DNA from: Flammeovirgaceae bacterium SG7u.111
GTDB lineage: Bacteria; Bacteroidota; Bacteroidia; Cytophagales; Flammeovirgaceae
Length of the DNA stretch: 64,000 nt
Direction: 5' to 3'
Assembly: GCA_034044135.1 (NCBI GenBank)
Contig: CP139021.1
Coordinates: 2,495,635-2,559,634 of the forward strand
In this document: positions 57,201 through 64,000 of the stretch, in pieces
Layout: each line of letters opens with the position of its first letter
Numbering within the stretch: the stretch's first letter is position 1
Program-made: the position numbers and the translations under genes
Notes under the pieces: generated by a model
Databases searched by the model: none
Seen by the model: the letters and a program-made list of their open reading frames with translations, nothing else
What the model was told of the DNA's origin: nothing

Positions 57201-57729
57201 GTTTTCCTTTTTCGCTAAATCCAAGATTTTGTAGCGAGTCCAAAACATCTAAGCCATGAAGCAAAAATACCATAAAAGGGTTTCTGTCGATAGCATCGGC
57301 AATAATGTAAATTACGGCAGCGAGGTGCTTGCATGGCAATGCCCAGTCGGGACAAGAGCAGCTCGCATCTATATCGTGCCATGAGTTTGGAAAGAGTTTG
57401 ATCCCCTCCCTTTCGAGTTCGCTGAATAACTCTTGGGGTAGCTTTTTGTTGAGCAAAGAAGAGAGGATAAAAGGGTTCTCAGTAATGACTTTCATAACCA
57501 CAGCTTTTTCATTTCTACTGAAAAGGTGGATGGCTATGTTTTGTTTGTAAGGTCTGGGGCTTGAGCCTGCTACTTTGGCGGAGACTTTGTTTTGCTTTAT
57601 TTCTATATCGAGAACCGCTCCTTTATTTGCATAAGTCCTACCTCTTGGCAACCTATTGTCAAAATCGATGTGCTGAAGGGCCTTAAGCCACTGTTGTCCC
57701 CACCATGTGTTGCCGTATTTTTTTGCCAT
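54205..57729 (-). CDS. SNF2-family helicase with SWIM zinc finger
   Basis: The 1174-residue protein has a SWIM motif near residues 122-140 (CSCPDW...CKHLAAVIY), a long middle region with an SNF2-associated domain, then the two helicase lobes: Walker A DDMGLGKT (about 738), DEAQ (about 830), LSGTPVENRLSEYWSIFDF, and in the second lobe QYKEMGDLLV, LKAGGTGLNLTAA and the final QATDRAYRIGQ. It is an ATP-driven DNA or protein-DNA remodelling enzyme of the RapA-like bacterial SNF2 group. The middle part (about 350-650) is not recognised further. Two converging neighbours give no functional hint. Confidence 0.92.
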   Translation of the reverse strand: MAKKYGNTWWGQQWLKALQHIDFDNRLPRGRTYANKGAVLDIEIKQNKVSAKVAGSSPRPYKQNIAIHLFSRNEKAVVMKVITENPFILSSLLNKKLPQELFSELEREGIKLFPNSWHDIDASCSCPDWALPCKHLAAVIYIIADAIDRNPFMVFLLHGLDVLDSLQNLGFSEKGKLELPIAQLSELYSENPKNEAYSFDNALIERIDFSTIPENNKDNLLKLLVGNPVFYTSGDFKSFVEHAYKQVGKNAKKALNETYETENELFETEQGSVRLYINNEMFFERLELLEEKKVLFNKLDTLTDSLDKINQAHLLNLHPSVVTLFLANQFYKHLAAKSAFIPELVQTSTNRYSIRWIPALLIPEVKLIFDLLVKLMPFGLVLFEKDKKEFSATKEEQLKMLLALFLNHYQHSYYDYHKIPQSAWNDDVLNAFFHQKTISTLGFEKKELAQSIQQWLQKFYLSEKEWVPVLKVEEQELEDAHFDISLWVQNSKESLGEPVSIRSLFAKAKYDKIRVGIMQDLSLLAEYLPEVKQIISSKGEEHIQLSIEQFTHVLFNAIPALRLLNIQVLLPKSLQKLARPQLSGQVKSVAGKVTGGVSFANMENLLDFEWKVAIGNQLVTADEFRKLLKQTEGLVKLNDQYVLLDEKEIAGILKKLENPPALGDKELLKILLSKDYEGAKASLDAKAQKLLKDLVKFEAVELPKGLKATLRPYQLRGFEWMYKNNKLGFGSLLADDMGLGKTLQVICLLLKMKEEGQLQKHKALMVLPTTLLGNWQREIEKFAPDLQVLIYHGPKRKFTTEGYDVMLTSYGTARSDVKILSKTTWALLGIDEAQNIKNTGTEQTKALKKFKSYNKIALSGTPVENRLSEYWSIFDFTNKGYLNSLAKFKTEFIKSIEIHRDHEKLERFKTMTAPFILRRVKTDKSIIKDLPEKIESNQLCSLTKEQSALYKNVVGQAMKSIETEESIKRLGLVFKLMISLKQICNHPNHFLKKKTIEPDKSGKTQMLLSLLDTIYENGEKTLIFTQYKEMGDLLVKLIKERYNYEPLWLHGGVSRNKRDTMVQDFQGKTYLKTMILSLKAGGTGLNLTAANNVIHYDLWWNPAVENQATDRAYRIGQKKNVMVYRMITQGTFEEKIDAMIQAKKELAELTVSSGENWIGDLSNNELKDIFSLDT

Positions 57730-57746
57730 TTTCTACTTGCAGATAT

Positions 57747-59723
57747 TTAGTTTTTTATCTTCTTAAGAATTACGGCAAAGCCTCCGCCCGGGGCAACATC
57801 GAAAACAAGCCTGTCGATTGCTGTTACCTTTTGGGTTTCTTTTACATAATCTTCACCTACTCGCTCGGCGTTAGGACCGTCTTTGTAGATCGTTGCTTCA
57901 TAATTTCCTTCTCCCAAGAAAGAAAGGTTTACCCCAATTTCTCTGGCTTCCCAGTTGGAAATACCGCCTATATACCAAGTATCTCCTTTTTGGCGGGCAA
58001 TCACGGCAAACTCTCCAACTTCGCCATCAATGGCTTTGGTGTTGTCCCAAGTGCTGGGCACTTTGCTGAGGAACTCCAATATTTCTGGTTCGGCTTCGTA
58101 GCTGGTTGGTGCATCGGCAAGCATCACAAGCGGAGCTTCATACACGATGTACATCCCCAGCTGGGCAGAGCGTGTGCCTTGGCTCATAGGTCGTTCAAAA
58201 ACCACTTTGAAATCAGCTTTATTTGCATTGGTCATTGCACCTGGTGTATAGTCCATAGGACCTGCTACCATTCGGATGAAAGGGATGGTGGCGGCATGGT
58301 CTGGCGTAGTGCCGTCTGGCTCGGCAAATTTGTTGTACTCTAAGCCTCTTACCGCTTCTTGGTTGATCACGTTGGGGAAGGTTCTGTTCAGTCCTGTGGG
58401 TTTGAAAGCCCCATGGAAATTCACCGCTATTTTGTATTTGGCGGCAACCTCGGCTACCCTCCAGTAGAAATTCACTGCCTCTTGGTCATCCCTGTCCATA
58501 AAATCGACTTTGATGCCTTTTACACCCCATTCGGCAAATTGCTCCATGGCTTCGTCGAGTTGCTTGTCGAGCGTGTGCCACACGCACCAAAGGATGATGT
58601 CCACCTCTTTCTCTTCGGCATAGGAAAAAATCTTTTTTACATCAATATCCTCGGCAAGCTTTAGCAAATCAAACTGGTCAGACCAACCTTCGTCGAGGTT
58701 TACATATTCGAAATTGTTTTTGGAGGCAAAGTCGATGAAGTATTTATAAGATGCTGTATTGATTCCTGCTTCAAAGCCAACTCCCCTGAGGTTGAGGGCA
58801 TTCCACCAGTCCCAAGCAACTTTTCCGGGTTTTACCCAAGAAAAGTCTCCTTCTGGAGCACGGCTAAGTTTATACACCATATCGTTGTCGAGCAACTCTC
58901 TGTCTTCCGTAGAAATAATGATAGCCCTCCAAGGAAGATCCCTTGTTCCTTCAATTTTTGCTATATAGTCTTCTCGGCTTACCACAATTTTATTGAAATT
59001 GCTGTGTCCCCCAACCTTTGTTTCTTTTGGGAAACCTGGGAAAGTCCCTGTTATTTTCTGTGGGTTCTCTTTGTCCTTCTTTACATGGAAACCAGGGTAG
59101 TCGTAAAGGTCTGCTTCGGTGATCACCATCTTCAAGTCACTTTTTCCTTCTACCAAAAAAGGGAGCATGGTCAGCGAGTCAGAAAGCTCAGAGAGTTTTC
59201 CTTTGGTATATGTGTTTTCGTAACTGTGCTGAAACGTATTATTGTTGGTGTGGGAAACATAAGCAGCATAATCGTGGGTGAAATTGAAAGAAACCTCTTC
59301 TTCCTTCACTAGTATTTCGGGCGAGTCAACCATGGGGGAGAATCGCCAAGCAGCGCCATCGTCATAAACCCTGAAGGTAAGCTTAAATTCTTTGAAGGTA
59401 AGGATGATCTCGTTGTATTTGTTTACGATTTCATTCCTCTTCCAAAATATAGGTTTTATGATTTCATCTACCGAGTTGGAAAGCGCTTTTTTTACCTTGT
59501 CTTTTTTTCCAAAAATAGTCCCGTCGGCAAGGGTAACCGAAATGGGCGACCCGAGGATGAGTTCTTGGCTTTCGTGCTGTAATGAATAGGTTATTTTATC
59601 GGCAACATCAACCTGTACTATGATCTCTTTGTTGGGGGAAATGACGGTATAAACTTTTCCCTTTTGAGCAATAGCTGGACTGATGATAGTTAGTATGGTC
59701 AATAGTGCAAATAGTTTTTTCAT
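57747..59723 (-). CDS. GH97 family glycoside hydrolase, probably retaining
   Basis: The 658-residue start at MKKLFALLTILTIISPAIAQ gives a clear signal peptide; the longer frame has no such start and overlaps the next gene. N-terminal beta-sandwich (about 25-270), a catalytic barrel (about 280-560) and a C-terminal sandwich follow. In the barrel, GIKVDFMDRDD (about 405-412) carries the Asp that acts as nucleophile in retaining members such as BT1871, and NQEAVRGLEYN (about 454) has the acid/base Glu. Where inverting SusB has HEA, this protein has FHGAFKPTG, so the base Glu of the inverting type is missing. It is therefore more likely an alpha-galactosidase-type retaining enzyme than a SusB-like alpha-glucosidase. 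It would act in the periplasm. Confidence 0.85.
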   Translation of the reverse strand: MKKLFALLTILTIISPAIAQKGKVYTVISPNKEIIVQVDVADKITYSLQHESQELILGSPISVTLADGTIFGKKDKVKKALSNSVDEIIKPIFWKRNEIVNKYNEIILTFKEFKLTFRVYDDGAAWRFSPMVDSPEILVKEEEVSFNFTHDYAAYVSHTNNNTFQHSYENTYTKGKLSELSDSLTMLPFLVEGKSDLKMVITEADLYDYPGFHVKKDKENPQKITGTFPGFPKETKVGGHSNFNKIVVSREDYIAKIEGTRDLPWRAIIISTEDRELLDNDMVYKLSRAPEGDFSWVKPGKVAWDWWNALNLRGVGFEAGINTASYKYFIDFASKNNFEYVNLDEGWSDQFDLLKLAEDIDVKKIFSYAEEKEVDIILWCVWHTLDKQLDEAMEQFAEWGVKGIKVDFMDRDDQEAVNFYWRVAEVAAKYKIAVNFHGAFKPTGLNRTFPNVINQEAVRGLEYNKFAEPDGTTPDHAATIPFIRMVAGPMDYTPGAMTNANKADFKVVFERPMSQGTRSAQLGMYIVYEAPLVMLADAPTSYEAEPEILEFLSKVPSTWDNTKAIDGEVGEFAVIARQKGDTWYIGGISNWEAREIGVNLSFLGEGNYEATIYKDGPNAERVGEDYVKETQKVTAIDRLVFDVAPGGGFAVILKKIKN

Positions 59724-59814
59724 TTCATGTGGTCTTTTGTGCAAAAAAATAAGTTTATAACATTTGAAAGCTAATTGCAATGGAAAGTGTTTTGGCAAAA
59801 ATAACCACCTTGCT

Positions 59815-60549
59815 CTAAATCCCATCTATTTTCTCGTTTATAAGGGTGCGAATGGCAACGGAAGCGCAACAGCAACCGAAAATGTTGGGCATGTACGAAA
59901 TTGTTCCTATCACCGATTTCTTGTTGTTGTTGCCATCGGTTATGATCAACTTAGTTTTGTCAATTTGCTCGGTAGAGAAAACAACAGGGAAGCCCGTGCG
60001 GATTCCTCTTCTTCCTAAGCGCTTGCGCAGCATTTTGGCAAGCCTGCAGTTGTACGACTGGGAAATGTCGGCAATGTGGGTTTTGGAAGGATCTATTTTT
60101 CCTCCAGCGCCCATCGAGCTTACAAAGCGGATATTATTTTCGTACAAATGGGCAACCAGCTCTATTTTGGGGATGAGCGTATCTATGGCATCTATGGCAA
60201 AATCGTAATGCGTCCCGATGAGGTCTTTAATGCAAAATTGATCAACATAGCTGTCTATCAAATTCAACTTAATCGCTGGGTTGATGTCCCTGAGCCGTTG
60301 GGCTATCACTTCTGTTTTCTTTTTGCCATTCGAGCTGACCAAAGCTGCCAGCTGCCTGTTTCGGTTGCTTGCCTCCACAATATCGGCATCTACCAACGTC
60401 ATTTCCCCAACGCCTGATCTGGCTACCATTTCTGCCGCTGCGCCACCTACGCCACCAAGCCCGCAAAGTAAAACATGTGAGTTTTTTAATGTTTCTAATT
60501 TCTCTTTATCAAGCAAAAGCTCGGTGCGTTCATTCCAAAATTTTTCCAA
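59815..60549 (-). CDS. tcdA: tRNA threonylcarbamoyladenosine dehydratase (TcdA-like)
   Basis: The 244-residue protein is a ThiF/E1-like enzyme. The nucleotide motif is LCGLGGVGGAAAEM (about 30-43), then DADIVEASNRNRQ, and the later CCCASVAIRTLI end is typical for TcdA/CsdL. It would cyclise t6A to ct6A in tRNA with ATP. Its start overlaps the end of the tatD gene by 20 bases, which suggests coupled translation. Confidence 0.88.
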   Translation of the reverse strand: MEKFWNERTELLLDKEKLETLKNSHVLLCGLGGVGGAAAEMVARSGVGEMTLVDADIVEASNRNRQLAALVSSNGKKKTEVIAQRLRDINPAIKLNLIDSYVDQFCIKDLIGTHYDFAIDAIDTLIPKIELVAHLYENNIRFVSSMGAGGKIDPSKTHIADISQSYNCRLAKMLRKRLGRRGIRTGFPVVFSTEQIDKTKLIITDGNNNKKSVIGTISYMPNIFGCCCASVAIRTLINEKIDGI

Positions 60550-61216
60550 AGCAATCTTTAAAATTTCTTTTAACCATCTTTTCTATTTCCCCAATGCCTA
60601 CTCCCTTTATCTTTGCTGCCGATTGGTAGATTTCTGAAATAGAAACCTCAGCTTCGTCTGTTTCTAAAAAAAATCGGTTTTGGGGAATTTGTGCAAAAAT
60701 AGAATGAATTTTAGAATTTGGGTTTAAAAGAATTTTACCAAAAGAAAAGAAAAAGCCATGAGGCTCTAGTTGGTTGTAAATCTGTTGGTTACCATTGAAC
60801 CCGTGAAGTATAAGTGGAATGGTTGGTTTTAGCTTTTTTTTGATGGCAATCAAATCTGGGTAGGCTCTTACACAATGAAAAATAACAGGTTTTCGGTATT
60901 TCTGAGCTAGCTTTACCTGCGGAATCAAGTAGGTCTGTTGGGTGTCGAAACTGGTTTTGATAGCCCTGTCAAGCCCTGCTTCCCCAACTGCTATAATTTG
61001 GTTATCTTTCAATAGATTTTCCATATGGGAAAGGGCATCAGCCAATATAGTTTTTTCGATGTGCCAAGGGTGAATACCCATGGAATAGGTTTGGTCAGAA
61101 TTAAGAATAGAAGGGATTTCGTGGGCGGAAAGGTTTGTGACCTGAAGTGTGTTTATAGGTATTTCTGATTGGCTGTTGTGGGTGTGGATATCGATGTAAA
61201 GGGTGTTTTTTGGCAT
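60530..61216 (-). CDS. TatD-family metal-dependent hydrolase
   Basis: The 228-residue start was set at the ATG of MPKNTLYIDIHTHNS; two codons further upstream only a TTG is available. The metal-site motif DIHTH opens the barrel, then GEAGLDRA, PVIFHCVRA, LHGFNGN and ETDEAE follow in the expected order. TatD family enzymes are 3'-5' nucleases or amidohydrolases. It is the first gene of the pair with tcdA. Confidence 0.85.
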   Translation of the reverse strand: MPKNTLYIDIHTHNSQSEIPINTLQVTNLSAHEIPSILNSDQTYSMGIHPWHIEKTILADALSHMENLLKDNQIIAVGEAGLDRAIKTSFDTQQTYLIPQVKLAQKYRKPVIFHCVRAYPDLIAIKKKLKPTIPLILHGFNGNQQIYNQLEPHGFFFSFGKILLNPNSKIHSIFAQIPQNRFFLETDEAEVSISEIYQSAAKIKGVGIGEIEKMVKRNFKDCFGKILE

Positions 61217-61381
61217 GTTCAACTAGTGTTTAATGCGAGAGTAAAATTACTAAATATTGAATAGTTGAGGTGCTAGTGGACTAGAGAGATATGGGAACGT
61301 TGCAAAAAAGCTAGAATAATTAAAGTTCAAACATTCTCTAACTATATGAATGAAATCATAGTTTATTAAATGGTTTTGACC

Positions 61382-61389
61382 TAATTTTG
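61382..61389 (+). promoter_or_regulatory. Possible -7 promoter element of nadA
   Basis: TAATTTTG fits TAnnTTTG and lies 29 bases before the nadA ATG. No clear -33 TTG was found at the usual distance. Confidence 0.4.
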
Positions 61390-61418
61390 GGCATTTTTCA
61401 ACAATGAGCTAATTAAAA

Positions 61419-62414
61419 ATGAGCATAGCAATCGCTGAGAAAGAGTTAGAAACAAAAGGATACCTCGATTTACCCATTGAGCAGTCAGTTGATTTGGTGG
61501 CGGAGATTGAGCGATTGAAAAAAGAGAAAAACGCCATTATCTTGGCGCACTTTTATCAAGATCCTAGTATCCAAGACATAGCTGATTATTTGGGTGACAG
61601 CTTAAAACTTTCCCAAATTGCCGCTGAAAACGATGCGGATATCATCCTGTTTGCAGGGGTGTACTTCATGGCAGAAACTGCCAAAATATTGAGTCCTGAA
61701 AAGAAGGTGATTTTACCAGATTTGAATGCAGGGTGTTCTTTAGCAGACTCTTGTCCAACCGAGCCATTTGCCAAATTTGTAGCTGATCATCCTAACCATA
61801 CCGTGGTTACCTACATCAATTCTAATGCGGAGATAAAGGCAATGAGTGATATTATTTGTACCTCGTCCAATGCCAAGAAAATCATTGAAAGTATTCCAGA
61901 AGACCAGCCGATTTTATTTGCGCCAGACCGCAACTTAGGGCAGCACATCATTTATGAAACAGGCAGGGATATGGTGCTTTGGGACGGAGCTTGCGATGTG
62001 CACGAGGTATTCTCGATTGAGCGCTTGCAAAAGATGAAAGAGGAGAACCCTGATGCTGAAGTGATTGCGCATCCCGAATGCCAGAAATTAGTAAGGATGT
62101 TTGCCGATTTTATAGGCTCTACCAATAATTTGCTCAATTATGTGCAAAAAAGTGATAGCAAAAGATTTATAGTATTGACAGAGGCAGGCATTATCCACCA
62201 AATGGAAAAAGCAATGCCTAACAAGGAGTTTATTCCTGGTCCTGTAAACATGGATAATACTTGTAGCTGTAGCGAGTGTGCGTTCATGAGGCTAAATACT
62301 TTGCAAAAAGTGTATTTGTGCTTAAAACATGAACAGCCGGAAGTACATATTGAAGAAGAACTTAGGAAAAAGGCATATGCTCCAATAAAGCGCATGCTTG
62401 ATATTTCAAAATAA
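61419..62414 (+). CDS. nadA: Quinolinate synthase (4Fe-4S), NadA
   Basis: The 331-residue enzyme condenses iminoaspartate with dihydroxyacetone phosphate to quinolinate in NAD synthesis. It contains the family phrase [20 protein letters not shown] and the three cluster Cys positions (in [17 protein letters not shown] and CSCSECAFM). It is cytoplasmic and has the usual length. The downstream gene is nadB, which supplies the iminoaspartate. Confidence 0.96.
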   Translation: MSIAIAEKELETKGYLDLPIEQSVDLVAEIERLKKEKNAIILAHFYQDPSIQDIADYLGDSLKLSQIAAENDADIILFAGVYFMAETAKILSPEKKVILPDLNAGCSLADSCPTEPFAKFVADHPNHTVVTYINSNAEIKAMSDIICTSSNAKKIIESIPEDQPILFAPDRNLGQHIIYETGRDMVLWDGACDVHEVFSIERLQKMKEENPDAEVIAHPECQKLVRMFADFIGSTNNLLNYVQKSDSKRFIVLTEAGIIHQMEKAMPNKEFIPGPVNMDNTCSCSECAFMRLNTLQKVYLCLKHEQPEVHIEEELRKKAYAPIKRMLDISK

Positions 62415-62539
62415 GGGACTGAACGAATTGAATTTTACTATTCAGGTATTCGTTTATTAGTCGACTGCAGTGCTTTGTGACTCTCAATTGTTGATTGTTT
62501 TGGCTAAGCAGGTTTTGTGGTAATACATCTAATGAACAA

Positions 62540-64000
62540 ATGAAGAATGTTGACTTTTTGATTGCCGGTTCTGGACTTGCTGGGCTTACGTATGCTTATA
62601 AAGTTGCAGAGTTGTTTCCCGATAAAAAGGTCTGTGTACTGACCAAAAACAAAATGAAGGAGGCAAATTCTCATTATGCCCAAGGAGGAATTGCAGCGGT
62701 AATAGATAAAGTCACCGATTCGTTTGAGTCGCACATAGAAGATACACATATAGCTGGTGCGGGTTTGTGCAAGGAGAATGTAGTGGAATTTGTGGTGAGG
62801 GAAGCCCCAGATAGAATTTTCGAGCTGATTGAGTTAGGGACTCCCTTCGATACGAAGGAGAATGGCGATCTAGACCTAGGTCTTGAAGGCGGGCATTCCC
62901 ACAACAGGATTTTGCATCATAAAGACAGCACAGGTGCTGCAATTTTGAACTCCTTAGTTCGGAAGGTTCAAAAAATATCAAATATAGAAATTCTTGAGTA
63001 TTGCCAAGTTGTAGATATCATCAAGCAAGATGAGAGTGGGGAATGCTTAGGGCTGTATGTGATTTTAAATGGTTCGGACAAGGTAACGCCAATTACTTCG
63101 TCATTGACGCTGTTAGCTACTGGAGGCGCTTGCCAAGTGTACCCAAGTACGACCAATCCCAAAATAGCTACGGGAGATGGTATTGCCATAGCAAGTAGGG
63201 CAGGAGCGGATATAAGCCATATGGAGTTTATCCAATTTCATCCAACTTCTCTCTTTCAACCCGAAATCAGTCAGGTGTTTTTAATATCGGAAGCGTTGCG
63301 TGGGGCTGGGGCAGTTCTTAAAAACCATGAGGGCAGGGAGTTCATGTACGATTATGACCCTCGAGGTCCTCTTGCTCCCCGAGATATCGTTGCTAGGGCG
63401 ATAGAGAGTGAAATGAGGAAAACGGAGCAGTCATATGTGTATTTAGATGCAAGGCATATTGTACAAGAGAAATTGTTAGCTCATTTCCCCAATATTTATA
63501 AAAGGTGTTTGTCAAGAGGAATTGATTTGTTCAGCGATATGATTCCTGTCGTCCCTGCGGCGCATTACACCTGTGGAGGGATTGAAACAGATGAATTTGG
63601 GCAAACATCTATCTCGCGGTTGTTTGCTTGTGGAGAATGCGCTTATACTGGTTTGCACGGTGCAAATAGGTTGGCATCCAATTCCCTTTTAGAAGCGCTA
63701 GTTTTTGCCCACAGAGCAGCTCAAAAGAGCAAAATACTTTTTGAAAGTAGGATAGATACTTCTTCGACATTCACAAACCAGTATGGTGAATTAGTGCTAA
63801 ATGATATTAGCCAGCTTGCTGTTAACCAATTAAAGCAAGAGGTAAGGCAGGTGGCAAGAGAATATGCGGGAATCAACCGACAGAAAGTTGGCTTGGCAGC
63901 TGCTAAAGTGAAGTTAGACGGATTGGAGGCTAAAATAAAGCGCTTGCATAAAGAAAGTCCATCGTGGAAATCCTTTGAGTTGATAAATTTATTGGTGGTA
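62540..64000 (+). CDS. nadB: L-aspartate oxidase NadB (C-terminus cut by window end)
   Basis: The 487 codons seen run off the right edge. The ATG gives MKNVDFLIAGSGLAGLTYAY with the FAD-binding GxGxxG. The phrases SHYAQGGIAAV, EGGHSHNRILHH, AAHYTCGGIETDEFGQTS and GLHGANRLASNSLLEALVFAHRAA are all typical of NadB. It oxidises aspartate to iminoaspartate for NadA. About 40 residues of the C-terminal helical part are missing. It follows nadA on the same strand with a 125-base gap. Confidence 0.95.
   Translation, partial: MKNVDFLIAGSGLAGLTYAYKVAELFPDKKVCVLTKNKMKEANSHYAQGGIAAVIDKVTDSFESHIEDTHIAGAGLCKENVVEFVVREAPDRIFELIELGTPFDTKENGDLDLGLEGGHSHNRILHHKDSTGAAILNSLVRKVQKISNIEILEYCQVVDIIKQDESGECLGLYVILNGSDKVTPITSSLTLLATGGACQVYPSTTNPKIATGDGIAIASRAGADISHMEFIQFHPTSLFQPEISQVFLISEALRGAGAVLKNHEGREFMYDYDPRGPLAPRDIVARAIESEMRKTEQSYVYLDARHIVQEKLLAHFPNIYKRCLSRGIDLFSDMIPVVPAAHYTCGGIETDEFGQTSISRLFACGECAYTGLHGANRLASNSLLEALVFAHRAAQKSKILFESRIDTSSTFTNQYGELVLNDISQLAVNQLKQEVRQVAREYAGINRQKVGLAAAKVKLDGLEAKIKRLHKESPSWKSFELINLLVV

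Noticed and set aside
57705-58343. A 212-codon plus-strand frame opposite the GH97 gene
   Set aside because: It overlaps the catalytic part of the GH97 gene and has no recognisable domain.
1-64000. CRISPR arrays, rRNA and tRNA genes, phage genes
   Set aside because: No evenly spaced direct repeats, conserved rRNA segments, tRNA cloverleaf patterns or phage structural genes were seen; the absence is by eye and short RNA genes could be missed.

Overview
The window comes from a low-GC, free-living, probably marine member of the Bacteroidetes, most likely of the Cytophagales group. The reasons are five secreted proteins with C-terminal type IX secretion (T9SS) sorting domains, a SusB-like GH97 glycosidase, a CarboxypepD-reg-like TonB receptor, TAnnTTTG promoter elements, and osmolyte genes that suit salt water. 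No rRNA, tRNA or CRISPR array was seen.

Region 1 (1-24 kb) is a cell-surface region. A two-component pair (NtrY-like kinase, cut by the window start, and a sigma-54 response regulator) is followed by two giant divergent T9SS adhesin-like proteins (3047 and 2222 residues) separated by 1.2 kb of AT-rich non-coding DNA. Then comes a tandem array of three paralogous T9SS proteins with variable N-terminal halves and nearly constant C-terminal halves. An intact ISL3-family insertion sequence with a perfect 8-bp target duplication (24,340-25,489) lies at the end of this block.

Region 2 (25.7-35.7 kb) holds a beta-barrel protein gene followed by an exported caspase-fold protease, then a leftward RND efflux operon (TolC, adaptor, pump, a PII-like small protein, a DUF2892 membrane protein).

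Region 3 (35.9-49 kb) is mostly rightward single genes: a DUF6150-like secreted protein, beta-carbonic anhydrase, an iodotyrosine-deiodinase-like nitroreductase, an SGNH hydrolase, a Cache-domain sensor kinase, RecQ, and an iron-uptake pair (siderophore-type TonB receptor and PepSY membrane protein) with a recognisable promoter and a possible iron-box operator.

Region 4 (48.9-54 kb) looks like an osmoadaptation module. A leftward potassium uptake pair (TrkH/KtrB-like and TrkA/KtrA-like) is divergent from mannosyl-3-phosphoglycerate synthase and phosphatase, which make mannosylglycerate, an anionic solute that needs a counter-cation. A strong terminator-like hairpin lies between the last two genes.

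Region 5 (54-64 kb) contains an inverted array of heptamer repeats, a SWIM-SNF2 helicase, a GH97 glycosidase with retaining-subgroup residues, an overlapping tatD-tcdA pair, and the NAD biosynthesis genes nadA and nadB (nadB is cut by the window end).
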